Positions 38,867 through 50,480 of a stretch of 64,000 nucleotides of DNA are shown here, in pieces. This DNA comes from Corticium candelabrum. Taxonomy: Eukaryota; Porifera; Homoscleromorpha; Homosclerophorida; Plakinidae. The number at the start of each line of letters is the position of its first letter. The first letter of the stretch is position 1. The notes under the pieces are model-generated. The model did no database searches. It saw only the letters and a list, made by a program, of their open reading frames with translations, and had not been told where the DNA came from. Position numbers and translations under genes: made by a program. The stretch lies in NCBI RefSeq assembly GCF_963422355.1, contig NC_085091.1, positions 1,942,664 to 2,006,663 on the forward strand, given 5' to 3'.

Positions 38867-40518
38867 TGTGCAGTATCCTGTTTTGGTAGTTACAAGCCAA
38901 GGTGCCATTCTTGGTGATTATTGCTCTGGCCAATGTAACTCCTGGATGGAACACTGATTTGTAAATGTTGCATCCCCATCTCCGACTCTTCCCACATAAT
39001 AAACGTCAGAATGACGCCACTTCCGCCAAGAAGAGGCATCTTCCGTGACACGCTAACAGAAGCATGCACGCACAAGCAGTCCTGTTAGCCGGTTTACTAG
39101 GACTGCAGCGGGCGCATCTTGCACTCTACCAGTTGTGGGAATTAGAGAATGGTGTACAGTGGCTGGCGAGCTCCGCACATCCCCATGCTTGGTTAATTGA
39201 ATAAACAAACTCAAGTGTATCACACATTTCAGGACAGATGGAAGGGACGGTTGGCGTTTATAGTATAGGATGGTTGAGATAATGTTGTCACAAAAGCATC
39301 CGATTCTATTGCGAAATGTTGAGTTTCATCTCTAATTCAGATGTATATCAATATATTCTAATTCAGATATACGTCATTTAGCTAGTCTCGTCTAGCCAGC
39401 CTCTCACATGTATTTGAGTAGCATTAGCATTTTTGTACTTCTTACTGATAGACAATTGGTCGAACATTGAATTGCATCAACTCTAAAAGAAAAAAGAAAA
39501 ATATTAGTGTTTGCATGCATGCGTGCATGCTTGCGTGAAGTTGATGTTGTGATGCCCATGTTGTGAAATAGATACCTAATTAAGTAAGATACTGCTATAA
39601 TTACAAATTGCAGTTCTCGTATTATAGTTATAGTATTAGGAACTAAATCAAGACAACGTGTGAAATAGTCAGTAGTCTTAGAGTTAAGCTCAGAACTGGA
39701 CAAATGAATCCAAGCACCAAGAAATATAGTTGGTTTGGCCTTACACTACCCACTTGCCACCGATGTACAAATAGCTTCTCATATACTAAGATGGAAAGGC
39801 TTTAAACGCAGCTTGTACCAGTTGTTGATCACCTACAGCGTATAACTGTGTTCCTACTTTGAGATACTTCACACTGACTGAGCAACCTGCTGACATGTCC
39901 TCTCACAAGGAGTAAGTCCAGTGGCAGACTACCTGATCAAAGTGTAATTTGAAGTGCCCACGCGGTTTCAAAGTCAGATGATAATGAAAGTAGCAAAAGG
40001 CCAGAAGGCAACAAACCTGCTGAATCCGTATGTTTAGAAAGAGCTCAATGTACCACCCTATTGTGGCAAAATCTTGTCAAAAGTCAAAATATTGCCAGCA
40101 AAGCATGTTTAGAAAGAGCTCAACGTACCACTCTAGTGTGGAAAATAATGGTAGGACATAGGACAATGTCCCACCAAATGTGTTGTTTGTCCGACCAAAT
40201 ACTGCACCAGTGTTGGGACGTGTTGGGACAAAACATCCATCAGTACGCATATATGATAGTGTAAACCTTGTCTTAGCAAGTGATGGCCTTTCCAATGGTG
40301 TAACTGTTAATTTCATGAACTTGGGTGCCTCCTAGCATGCTTATCCAAAGAAAACCTCAGCTGTCTTTAATGCCATTTCTTCCTTGGAAGTTGGTTAATA
40401 AAAATTACATGCAAAATGGCTGCAGTAGGGGAGACAGTTATACATGTAACACCATACAAGAATGTCCTACCTATGCTCAGTCTGTCCGAGCCAAGATAAT
40501 TCCATATTTTCCACACTG
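38867..40518. other. Intergenic, no gene recognised
   Basis: The minus strand around 39680-39404 has a 99-aa frame with plausible splice sites inside, but no family similarity. Two copies of TGTTTAGAAAGAGCTCAA (near 40030 and 40107) form a short direct repeat. Confidence 0.35.
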
Positions 40519-40965
40519 TACAGAAGCAAGCTAGACTGCCCAGAACAACGCAAAACGTCCTACATGTCTGGTTACCCCAAATGAGTTCCCAGGTGGCATG
40601 ATTTCACTCGCCAAAACTAATCCATCGCTAGGCAATGAGTAGTCAGTGCTTCCACTCCACGTGTATCTGTCAGAGTGTGAATCAGGCGACTTCAGCTTGA
40701 ACAGCAGTCTCTTACCCTCGAGAAGCCGTACTCAAGAAATGGCTTCCTATTCGCCTCTACACAGGCAATATCTCTCACAAGATGCACGAAATGGTAAGGA
40801 GTGAACTTACTTACAATGCCTAGTCAACAGCAAGATGATCTATGCTTCAGAAGCAGACCCGGAAACGTGAACTTTGTGTACAGCAAGATCAGCGAAAGGT
40901 GCATGTTGCCCTCAAGATTGTGCATGCTCTAGAAGCTCCGCCCCAAATGTCGTCTCTAAATAATG
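40519..40965 (+). repeat. Local repeat family, copy 1
   Basis: Shared landmarks: AGCAAGCTAGACTGCCCAG, CTGGTTACCCC, ATCGCTAGGCAATGAGTAG, CACTCCACGTG and CTCACAAGATGCAC followed by the donor-like GGTAAG. An exon-like segment GATGATC...CGGAAACGTG comes next. It is nearly inverted relative to copy 2, with arms of about 440 bp separated by 1.9 kb. Confidence 0.75.
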
Positions 40966-41109
40966 CTTGGGGTAATAAATATGATATTGCTTTAAAACGT
41001 CATTTGCTCTCACCCAACTGGGGATCATCAACCTGGATCTTGCCTGCTTTTGTCCGTTGTCTAGACGTTTGGGTTGCTCATTAATTCCCTGCCATGGAAT
41101 AACTATTGC

Positions 41110-41632
41110 GCCTTCATCAATCATTTAGGTATGTCCGATCAAAGCAAAACTGTGGTCTGTCATAAACACCAGTTGGTCGGTCAATGATTGATGACCAACC
41201 ATTATATTCCACTCTGCATTCAATGATTGTATGTATAGTCAAAATGCAAAACACTCACCAGTTAAATTAAAAAAGCTTGCCACTTGCCTGGCTGTGTGAC
41301 GGGTTTCCTATTAACATTGATTCACTTTACCATAATGGTAACGCACAGCTTTATATGGTAGGGAATTATGGGTGGCAAATTACTGGGGGAAATAATTTAC
41401 TAACAAATCTATGACTGCTGGACTAGTCAGTCATTTCAATTCATTGCAATATACTCAAACATACAAACAAACAAGCCGACAAGCTAAACAAAACAAAAAA
41501 CAAACAAACATACACTGTACTACAAACAGACAAACCGACAAGACAGGCAAAGACACAAACAGAAAAACAGAGTCACAGACAATAAATGAGTTTCCCAAAG
41601 TCTCCAAAATAAAATATGCATCCATCTTCATT
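41110..41632. other. Spacer between repeat copies 1 and 2, left part
   Basis: Contains an A/C-rich stretch of AAACAAACA and AAACAGACA words (41460-41575). The plus frame over it is low-complexity and not a gene. Confidence 0.4.
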
Positions 41633-42292
41633 CAGGGGCGTAGTGTGGCATGGGCTAGACCGGGCTATAGCTCCATCATTTGTATGCGTACTACGGTAGA
41701 ATTAAAATTTCTGACTTTAATTACGTATAGCTTGGAAATACACTGTTGTGGTAAACAGAAAACTGAGACAACCATCGTTCCTACGGACCATATCAAACAA
41801 TGTGAAAAATTATTTTCCTGATATTCTTACTCTCTTTTTTAATTAACCAGTTGCTCCTAGGTCTGTTAGTCCAGTATTAGTGGCCTAAAATCTTAACATC
41901 TTAAAACTTACCTAAAGTCTACAATGAGCCAAGCAAGACTCAATGGACATCCACTACATTCACTTCAACTATCGAACTAACATTGATTAAGATGCAACCT
42001 TGGATACGCTTGTTAATTAAACCTCTCAGTACGTCTTTCTTGAACATACAAGACATAATTAATGTATGTTTCGTGTTGTACAACACATATAGCACATATA
42101 ATGTACCATGATGCAATGTCGTAGATATGAAATGAAGTTCGTCTGGTAACGAGACATTATGTATACTATAGTATTCAAACTTTTAGTTAAAAACCTCGTT
42201 AAATTGTGCAAGTTTGCACCACCAGTCTGGATGCGCCACTGATATAACATATCGTCTAGCCCCCCATTTCTAGAGGTTACGCTACGCCCCTG
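41633..42292. mobile_element. 660-bp hAT-type MITE with 7-8 bp TSD
   Basis: Ends CAGGGGCGTAG and CTACGCCCCTG are perfect 11-bp inverted repeats. CTTCATT lies directly outside on both sides (41626-41632 and 42293-42299). CAGGGG ends with an approximately 8-bp duplication are typical of hAT elements. No transposase inside. Confidence 0.85.
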
Positions 42293-42854
42293 CTTCATTC
42301 ATCTCTGTCATAAACTAACTTGCGGACCCAACCCTCTCTTGAGGGGATGCACAGCAAAGCTCAAATGGGCTCTAAACTCGAGCTGTGCACAGGTCGCGTC
42401 TCTTCCAATCACATCAGCTGGCACGTGTGTCTTCCACAATTCAAAAAACCGCTCGCTATCTCCAGCCTCAAACGATGACAAAAAATCATTCTAGGAGATG
42501 GCACATAGACCTAGCACTTCCTGACGTAAAAACGACAACAATCAAATGGAAACTCTCACCATCAAAAAACCAATTTCTTTGTCTCTCTGCTGCAATCCCA
42601 ACTCAGTGCCATCAATTAGCTGCCCCCTTGGCGACATTCATCCCGCACTGCGTTCGCCGACACAAAGGCGTTCTGACTCAAATACTAGACAACAGTGCCC
42701 TTTGTACGTTTTGTAATGCGTTGTAAAAAAGAAGAAGGAGCGTACCTCCAACACTATTCTGATGGCCTCTCTCTCCCAGTCTTCCATTTCTACACTTGCA
42801 TTCGCCGCGCCACGGTTGAATGATTGTACACAACGCGCATGAGTAATAGACGAT

Positions 42855-43290
42855 ATATGGGGTCGTAGCTTCTGGAGCATGCGGAATCTCCAGGGTAACA
42901 CGCACCTTTCGCCGATCTCGCTGTACAAAGTCCACGTTTCCGGGTCAGCTTCTGGACCGTGGGTCATCTTGACGTTGACTAGGCTTTGTAAGTAAGTTCA
43001 CTACCTACCATTTCGTGCATCTTGTGAGAAACTTTGCCTGCGTAGAGACGTGTAGGAAGCCATTTCTTGAGTACGGCTTCTCGAGGGTAAAGAGACTGCT
43101 GTTCACGCTGAAGACGTCTGATTCACACTCTGAACAGATATACGTGGAGTGGAAGCACAGACTACTCATTGTCTAGTGATGGATTAGTTTTAGCGAGTGA
43201 AATCATGCCACCTGGGAACTCATTCGGGGTAACCAGACATGTAGGACGTTCCGCGTTGTTTCTGGGCAGTCTAGCTTGCTTCTGTATATA
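42855..43290 (-). repeat. Local repeat family, copy 2 (inverted)
   Basis: Reverse complement of copy 1 with high similarity, including CTGGTTACCCC, GGCATGATTTCACTCGC and AGAAGCTGACCCGGAAACGTGGACTTTG. The minus-strand frame through the last part (42967-42638) reads PETWTLYSEIGER, but no protein family is recognised. Confidence 0.75.
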
Positions 43291-43569
43291 TGTGACTGGC
43301 CAAGTCGAAAATGTTACTGTGATAAATTGCACTCAATAGGTACTGAGGCAGATCAGAGTACAGTACACGTACACTACAGTCTGTTTTTTACTAGCACTTT
43401 TTAGCTGCCAGCCTACCAGTCCCAACAACAGTTATGTCTAGAGTAACACAACACACACGCACTAGCTATTCCATAGCTGTAATGTCTAAATCAGAAAGCA
43501 GAGGCTGTTCTACTTCATTCGCAGCTGCAGTTGATCAAGACGTGAATATGATAATAGTCTAGTGATCCT

Positions 43570-43890
43570 ATAGAAGTAAAGATGTTGATTGTAGAAAATG
43601 TCACCGAGGCTGAAGCTGATGGTTTACCTCCGATAATTGAACAGCAAGCAAATGAAATAGTGGAACTTGAAAACAAGATTAGTGTTCTCGAGTAAGACCT
43701 TGCATCCGCAGAGTCTGAGTTGCAAGGAATTGCTCAACACACTGCCAAATGATAAAATCAAGTTTTACACACGTTTTGTGTCGAGAAATGTGCTTGATAC
43801 AGTGTGGAGTTGGATTGAACCAACAGCCAAGACTATTACTCTGTATAGCAAACAAAGAATCAGGCCAAGGTACATCAAGTGATGTAAGCT
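43570..43890 (+). pseudogene. THAP/DDE-type transposase fragment
   Basis: Broken plus-strand frames give a coiled-coil-like NEIVELENKISVLE, then NDKIKFYTRFVSRNVLDTVWSW. The KIKFYTG-like block after a leucine-rich helix resembles the segment between the THAP domain and the DDE_Tnp_4 nuclease in THAP-containing Harbinger-like transposases. Stop codons interrupt it. Assigned from remembered family pattern only. Confidence 0.5.
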
Positions 43891-44044
43891 CATGAGCTCA
43901 CCGCCTTCCATGAAACGTTGGATAGGCTAGACGATTTTTTGCTGACTCTAGTTCGACAAGATACACAGTTTCACAGTTTTGAAACGCTAGATGGGGGAAA
44001 CAAGTAGTCCTATAGATATAATTCAGCCACACAGTGCGTCGCGT

Positions 44045-44420
44045 TCGGTTACCCCGAATGGGTCCCCTACCGCAAAATCTTCACCTGATAAACTTCCATC
44101 GCTAGGCAATGAGTAGTCTGTCTTTCCACTCCACGTGCATCTGTTCAGAGTGTGAATCAGGCAACTTCAGCTTGAACAGCAGTCTCCTAAGCTTGAGAAG
44201 CCGTACTCAAGAAAGGGCTTCCTACGCGTCTCTACGCAGGCAAAGTCTCTCACAAGATGCACCAAATGGTAAGTAGTGAACTTGTTTACAAAGCTTAGTC
44301 AACGGCAAGATGATCTACGGTTCAGAAGCAAGCCCGGAAACGTGGATTTTGTGTACAGCGAGATCGGCAAAAGGTGCGTGTAGTACCCTCGAGATTGCGC
44401 ATGCTTTAGAAGCCCCATAA
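44045..44420 (+). repeat. Local repeat family, copy 3
   Basis: Same order of landmarks as copy 1, starting CGGTTACCCCGAATGGG and ending CATGCTTTAGAAGCCCC. Direct orientation relative to copy 1. Confidence 0.7.
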
Positions 44421-45154
44421 TATCAAAGCGCACGAAAAGGCAGTCCGAGGGCTTTTCTTGAAGAGCCCTATCTAGGGCTCTGGCTCTCTCGCTTCCACTG
44501 ATATGAGTCTTCTAAATAGGATTGTCGCAAAGAATTCCGAAGTTAGACGCTATTTTCCACTTGTAAAATCTGTCTATAGCTAGCTAGCTTCTAGTTAGAG
44601 CTAAATCGTACACAGCCGCGACTGTGAATGCACTATTACTAAACAAGTAGACAGTTGCACTCCCATACGCGTACATGTCATACTGAGGCACTATTACACA
44701 TACAGTATGTAGACCGTTAATTAATTAATTAAACCGCACATTTTTCTCGCACAACATTCCTTTTACTCGTATGTATAGATAATTATACAACAGAAAGATA
44801 AACCACAAATGAAAGTCAGGCAGAGTATATTAGCAATTGCTGGATAATTCATAAACCGAGGCGCGCATGCGCTAAGGTTACAGTAGAGAGCGTTATCACG
44901 TGATGTCACAATGCCAATAGTCGCCATTTTAGTGTCCAATTGCGCATTCTGAGGTCTAAAAGTGCCGTTTCTGCCCGTTCTTGTAGTACTACTGGTATTA
45001 ATTAATGTGGCGCAGGAAGCGGGAGATGGGGTTGCAGTCCAGCCCCTCGCTTAGAATTGGAATTGAATTTTTTTGCCAGTGACATTTGCAAATCTGTTTA
45101 TGGTCTGGCAAGCGAGGTGGGTTTTTTTGTTTACTCATGATATGACGTTCACGG

Positions 45155-45158
<4 letters not shown>
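44421..45158. other. Intergenic, no gene recognised
   Basis: Contains an AATT run near 44720 and a TCACGTGA box at about 44896. No coding similarity. Confidence 0.35.

Positions 45159-45241
<83 letters not shown>
45159..45241. repeat. (CA)n microsatellite
   Basis: About 41 units. Confidence 0.95.
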
Positions 45242-45243
<2 letters not shown>

Positions 45244-45728
45244 CGCTCTCCATGCTAATTAGCTAATGCCTGTGGCCCAGTACACGTGCAGCCACTGTTC
45301 CGCGACCTTCAATAATGTAAGCTAGCAGCGAGAATTTAGCACTTTTGTGCTTCTTCTTTCTCCTACAGGGTAACAAGTCTACTACGCATTGTTCATTTCT
45401 CATGTAACAACTTTATGCATAAGTACTACCTAAAGTATACAAATATAGCAATTTGTGTTCTGTGTGAGAATAACAAAGATAAATGACTCAGTTGTGAAGT
45501 ATATTCACGCATTCTTCAAGTTCAACTTTTCATATCTGCAATGTCTATGAGCTCGCTTGAGCCGACTCGACTTGAGATCCAGCAACATCCAAAACACCAA
45601 CTCCTGTAAAACATTCACATGAAACACAAGTCATCCTGGGTGGAAAATGACTATATAACTTCTCTGTATGACGAAAGACAAAATCCATATGCCAAATAAG
45701 AAACATTGCAGTGGAAGCTCAAATTAGG

Positions 45729-45729
<1 letters not shown>

Positions 45730-45787
<58 letters not shown>
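45730..45787. repeat. (GT)n microsatellite
   Basis: About 29 units, opposite orientation to the preceding array. Confidence 0.95.
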
Positions 45788-45788
<1 letters not shown>

Positions 45789-46016
45789 ATGCGCATACCA
45801 CTTATCAGGTCTTAATGGGACCTCAGGAGCCCACACCACAGTTGGCGCTCTTGTGAGTACCTGGCCGGAAATTGCTTATCACAACCCATAGCTCCTGCGT
45901 AGTGCACAGGAACCCAGCCAGCTGGTTGGGGGCGTGACTATTTAATGGCAGCTCATCATCCATTTTTCATTTGCATTTTCCATTTGTGCGTGCAAGTGTG
46001 TGTGTAGTGTGTGGTT

Positions 46017-46661
46017 TAGCCTTGAACTTCCAGACCAGAGACCGCGCAAACTCTAGTCTAAAATGATTCAGAAATAGCCTTCTAAGCCAATCAGCATCTT
46101 AGATCCGGAATGTTGGCTCTAAATTCTGATTGGTTTAGCAATAATTGGTGATGCTAAGTGCACTAACGCTGATTACGCGCATGAGAAATCCTCGTGGGCG
46201 CTAAGTGCACGCTAGAGTCCTGAATAAAGATTCTGGTGCATGCACAGGTCTTAGTTTTAGTTTCAGCTCCAGTTCTTCAATCTTTTCAAGCTTGTGGTGA
46301 GAGGACATGCACAGCAGCTGGGTTAGACCATCACCTTTGACATTCGCTAGTCGAGCGGTTAGATTAGCGTTCTGGCGCAGAGTCGAAGAGTCATCATTTC
46401 ATGCTGTCCACCAAGATATCACTGCAAACACAGCAGACGTCTCCTCTTTGTTCATGAGATCCCATGGCATTTACGTTTGTGTAATGCAGAGCGCAGTATC
46501 TTTCCATCTCATTATTGAACTCGGAAAAATGATCCTACACTGTTAGACTACCATTTAGCATGGCTTTTTGATACGTACTTCCGAAATCAGTTTAGTATCG
46601 TTTTGGCTCAGACTAGAGGTCGTGCGCTTCGCGCGCTCTCTGGTCTGAAAGTTCGAGGCTA
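46017..46661. mobile_element. 645-bp TIR element of the TAGCC type with perfect 9-bp TSD
   Basis: Left end TAGCCTTGAACTTCCAGACC and right end (reverse complement) TAGCCTCGAACTTTCAGACC. TGTGTGGTT flanks both sides directly (46008-46016 and 46662-46670). The inverted repeats continue loosely for about 60 bp (CAGACCAGAG..CGCG). The inside encodes nothing recognised. Related ends occur at 17310 and 63422-63492. Confidence 0.88.
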
Positions 46662-46671
46662 TGTGTGGTTG

Positions 46672-46830
46672 TGTGTGTTCCTATAGCTCAGTTGGTTAGA
46701 GAGTCATCCAATTGAGTGAGTACATCTGGAACACATCAGGGTTGCAAGTTCAAGTCACAGTGATGGTGAGCTATGGCATAATGTCCTTGGGCACGAAACT
46801 CAAACACGATTGCCTCCCTAAACTCGGGAG
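46672..46830 (+). mobile_element. tRNA-derived SINE, second family
   Basis: A box TAGCTCAGTTGG (46684-46695) and a B box around AAGTTCAAGTC (46747-46757), followed by AATGTCCTTGGGCACGAAACT. The last motif resembles a conserved segment of SINEs in marine invertebrates. The anticodon arm is not tRNA-like, so this is not a tRNA gene. Confidence 0.65.
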
Positions 46831-47039
46831 TACCTGGTCATTGACTGAGGATGAACAGAACATCAGGCTTGGTAAGAAAACATCCTGCAGCAGACGGGGA
46901 CGTGTGGACCTTTGTGTCCAGTCCCAGAGCTGCGCCATAGCTGGTGCCCCTGGCCTGGATGCTCTGGCCCAGAAACTCCACGTAGCGCATAGAGGATGAG
47001 AAAGCTATCATTGAATGGCGGGCTTAACATTTGTCTAAT

Positions 47040-47305
47040 TTGTCCATTTTGTCTGTGGTTTGAGGCAAGGGTGTGTGCTTGGTCGCACACTCTTCAATGA
47101 ATACATTAATTGCGTGATGAAAGACTGGAAGGAGGTATTCGTTTCAAATTCGATCTTCAGAAAAAGTTGTGAAAGAGTAGGGAAAAAAAGAATGCAACTG
47201 AGTCTAAAATTTACAATTTGCATATGCTACTGCATTGGTGGTGGAATAGAAAGCCAAAGCAGAGAAAGCACTTTCCTCAATCATCAAACTGTCCTCAACT
47301 TATGA
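47040..47305 (+). mobile_element. LINE fragment, reverse transcriptase motif B region
   Basis: The frame reads RQGCVLGRTLFNEYINCVM, matching the conserved VRQGC.LSP.LFN.Y block of non-LTR reverse transcriptases. It stops soon after. A later piece of the same element lies at 48230-48440. Confidence 0.75.
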
Positions 47306-47639
47306 ATTGACTGAGTTATAAGAAGACTATGGGCTTTCGCACGACGTTGTCTGTTGATATGACAATTAACATGTATTCTACGGGAATCCTACACCACGTT
47401 GATAGCTCTAATTAAATACCTTAATTCTATGACGTTACCACACATTTGTCTGACATCTGAAAAATAACAGAACGGTCATCAAAGGCTAGCAAACACTTCG
47501 GTGCCCTTGAGAAACTGTTTTCAATGTCCACACATTAGTAGCTAAACAAAACATCTAATCTTCAATGTAACTGTGATGGCAACTCTCCTATAGTTCTTGC
47601 ACTTGTCAATGTGAAACAGCTCGCCTTATCACATTCATA

Positions 47640-48113
47640 CCAGCTTTACACTGACGATTTGAGCCTGGCCCGTGCAAATTTGGCATGATTCATGGCGTGT
47701 TTACACTATCCGGTCTAACTGGGCATAGTGGTGCGTCTGGCATGCTTTGCGCAAGTGCATGAAGAAGACGATACTTTCGATCAAAACTCTAATGTGCACA
47801 TCCCTGATCCAGTTCAGCTTTCATCACAAAAAGTTCGCGTGCTCGTACTGCGGCTTGCTATTTTGACAATAATCCAGGAATAAGCAGCGTGAAATAAGCA
47901 GTGTGAAATACGCTTTGTGCATTGCTGCCCAGTAACACAAAATATGCAACGTGGTTAGGTTAGCTCAAACCTGGCCCTACCTTTTAGATGGGGCTAACTT
48001 AGTACGGGCTAATTGCACTTAGCTCGAGCCAACGCCGTTTACACGAGGCCAAATTAGCACAGACCGGGCTCGAGCCAATTTGGCTCAAGTCAAACCGTCT
48101 AGTGTAAAGCCAG
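47640..48113. mobile_element. MITE with CTTTACACT ends inserted between LINE pieces
   Basis: Left CCAGCTTTACACTGACGATTTGAGCC and right (reverse complement) CTGGCTTTACACTAGACGGTTTGA are inverted repeats. Both continue into AGCCAAATTGGC / GCAAATTTGGC. The element separates two LINE fragments that belong in order. The target duplication is unclear. Confidence 0.7.
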
Positions 48114-48229
48114 TATTAGATATACGAAAGGCATCAGTAAGTGGCAACAACAAGCTGACTTATACATCAGCTAACTACATAAGCAATTTGACTGCACTGT
48201 GACTGCCTCAAATGGCAGCTCATCTCTGT

Positions 48230-48440
48230 TGATTGTATACACAGACACAAGAACCAAAGGACTTGGTGCACCAAGCATGAACCAAAATATGTTATTACAG
48301 ACATTTCATATTCGATGCCTGAGAAGTATCCTCGGCATGTCTAAAACAACTCGGTCCAGCCACATTGCTAATGCTCAAGTAAGGCCAATATTTGGAATGT
48401 CTGAAACCTTACAAGAAGTTGTTTTCATCTTGAATACTCC
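48230..48440 (+). mobile_element. LINE fragment, downstream part
   Basis: The frame contains LLQTFHIRCLRSILGMS, a block typical of the region after the reverse transcriptase in many LINEs, followed by a degenerate HIANAQV segment. It is consistent with being the downstream part of the element at 47040-47305. Confidence 0.7.
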
Positions 48441-48708
48441 ATTAGCTTAAACACTCAGCAAGAAGGACAGATGACAAATTGCCAAAGAGACTGTGTGGTT
48501 GATTACCAAATCAACGTTCAGCACACAGCCCAAAACCGTGTGAATGCATGTGTGTGCATGCGCGTGTGCACGGATACGTTCGTGTGTGTGCATGTGCGTG
48601 TGCATGTGTCAGGGCCTCCCCAAACATCACCTCAAAAGGTGCTGTTTAATATCAATTACCAATTGATTATCGATTATCTTGTTGAATTCAAGAAACAATA
48701 TGTAGCAA

Positions 48709-48717
48709 CTCTAGTCT
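48709..48717. repeat. Left 9-bp target duplication CTCTAGTCT
   Basis: Identical to 56222-56230; directly abuts the TAGCC end of the large element. Confidence 0.9.
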
Positions 48718-48849
48718 TAGCCTTGGTGCCAGACTGCGTTTTGCATGTGAGGGGGCAGAAAAGGCGGGTGAGAGGGCAGAGAGAGAAAAGAGTCTGGGAC
48801 TACGCCGATCAAACCTTGCAACCGACTTAAGAAAAGCAACCAATCAGTG

Positions 48850-50480
48850 ATAAGAATGCTAATAAGAATGCAGCAAGACAATGTTTATGAGTCTGCAGCT
48901 GCAAGAGCTAATGAGGTAAGTGACAGCATTTACTGCTTGTGAAGTGTTATTAGTGTGTAAGCACCTGACTGGCCGTCCAATGGTGTTGATTTTTTAGCAA
49001 TGCCCGACAATGAAGCCATTGCAACTGCCGTGTCCAGCATTTCGCCTCTGGTCAGCATGCAAAACTTTAAGCCACTGCAGATGCTTTCTGTTCACCTCCT
49101 CGTCTGTAAACAAGCTTTGGAAGTTGCTCATTTTCTTCTTCTACCGCAGTCTGTGCCTGACTATCAGCCAATGGCTTACAGCAATATCACACAAATCCTA
49201 TGGTGCTTGTTGCTTGTGGTGACTGTGTTGAAGTCGCTGATAAGAGATCAGATCGCTATACTAAAACACAAAGGGTTTGCAGCTGCCTTTGTTGATGAAT
49301 CAGAATCGTCAGACTCTGATATCAAGGTAGGGAAATTCCTTTACGTCTATGGAAGCCCTGAAGTATTAGTCAGCTCATGCGAGTGGCGATGTGCCTTACA
49401 AAGAAATGAGTTGAAAGAGCGATTCGTGACAGTGGTACTGGACAAAGCACACACAGTAGTTCAGTAATAAGGAAAAAGCTTGTCTTTTCTTTGCGTTTTG
49501 TAATCATCTACATAGTTGGTGATGTGGATCTAATAATTGTAAGGGTGCTGCAGGCCTGGACGTTAGCAATGAAGAGGAGAGGAACCATTTTGCACGTGGT
49601 GTCGCCTGGTTGGCGACCTGAAGTCGTTGCTGGATTTTCCATGCTTGGCGCTAACTGCAACTGCCTCTGCATCCACAAGGAAAACTCACACTAGCATTTA
49701 GGACTCCACAATGCCGTCAAAATTGTGAAGAGTGCTGATAGGCCAAACATCCATCTCTCGGTCAAAAGAGTTGCTCCCAACTTTGAGACTACTTTCGACT
49801 GGCTGCTAACAATGATTCAAATGTTAGCAGTGGCCTGCCCCACAGTATTGGTGTACTACGGAACTCAGAATGCCTGTCCGTCATTGTATTTGCACTTCAA
49901 CCACACTCTTGGTAAGAAAACTTTCTCTCAAGAATTTGAAAAAGTAAAACTTTTGTTGAAATCGACTTGTGAGAATGTATCACTTCAGCACATCTGAAGA
50001 TAACAAGGAGGCAATACTGACATCTGAGAGCGGTTGATGGCAAGTGCAGAGTGGTATTAGCTACAAACGCCTTAGGCTTGGAAATTGATGTGAAATGATT
50101 GCATACAGTTGTTCACTGAGGACCTGCCAATACTCTGAAAAGCTATACGCAAAAGATAGGTTGGTGTGGCAGAAATGGTGAACAAAGCAGAGCCACTTTG
50201 TCTTATCATGGTCAGCAACCGCAGCACATTGATTCTGAAATGCAACAATATTTGTTTAGTTCTGACACATGCCGTCGAAAATTCTTTTGTAAAACCCTTT
50301 GGTGCATACCCTGTGCAGCCAGAAACTCCAGACCAGTGTTGTGATGTCTGTGCAAGAACATGTAAGTGTGCAAAACCATCACATTCTTCTGGTAGACAGG
50401 GTGCCTTTTGAAACAGTCATTATGAGGAGGTTAAGGATGGTGTTCAGCGTAGACCACATAGACCCGTTTCACTGCCTCAA
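48850..50480 (+). pseudogene. RecQ-like helicase pseudogene inside the TIR element
   Basis: Several plus-strand frames, broken by stops and frame changes, line up with RecQ-type helicases. SLIRDQI..LKHKGFAAAF, then YGSPEVL and VLDKAHTVVQ (motif II, DEAH changed to DKAH, 49441-49464) come first. RPNIHLSVKRV..FETTFDWLL starts near 49740. RVVLATNALGLEIDVK runs to an in-frame stop at 50096-50098. A degraded HFGP...SY.QKIGWCGRNG (motif VI) follows, then a C-terminal CCDVCARTCKC zinc-like cluster (50337-50376). The Walker A GKS is not preserved. RecQ-like genes of this kind are abundant in cnidarian and sponge genomes. This copy cannot be functional as it stands. Confidence 0.85.

Noticed and set aside
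39404..39703. 99-aa minus-strand frame as a gene
   Set aside because: Plausible splice sites are present, but no similarity, no convincing start context and no neighbouring exons could be assembled.
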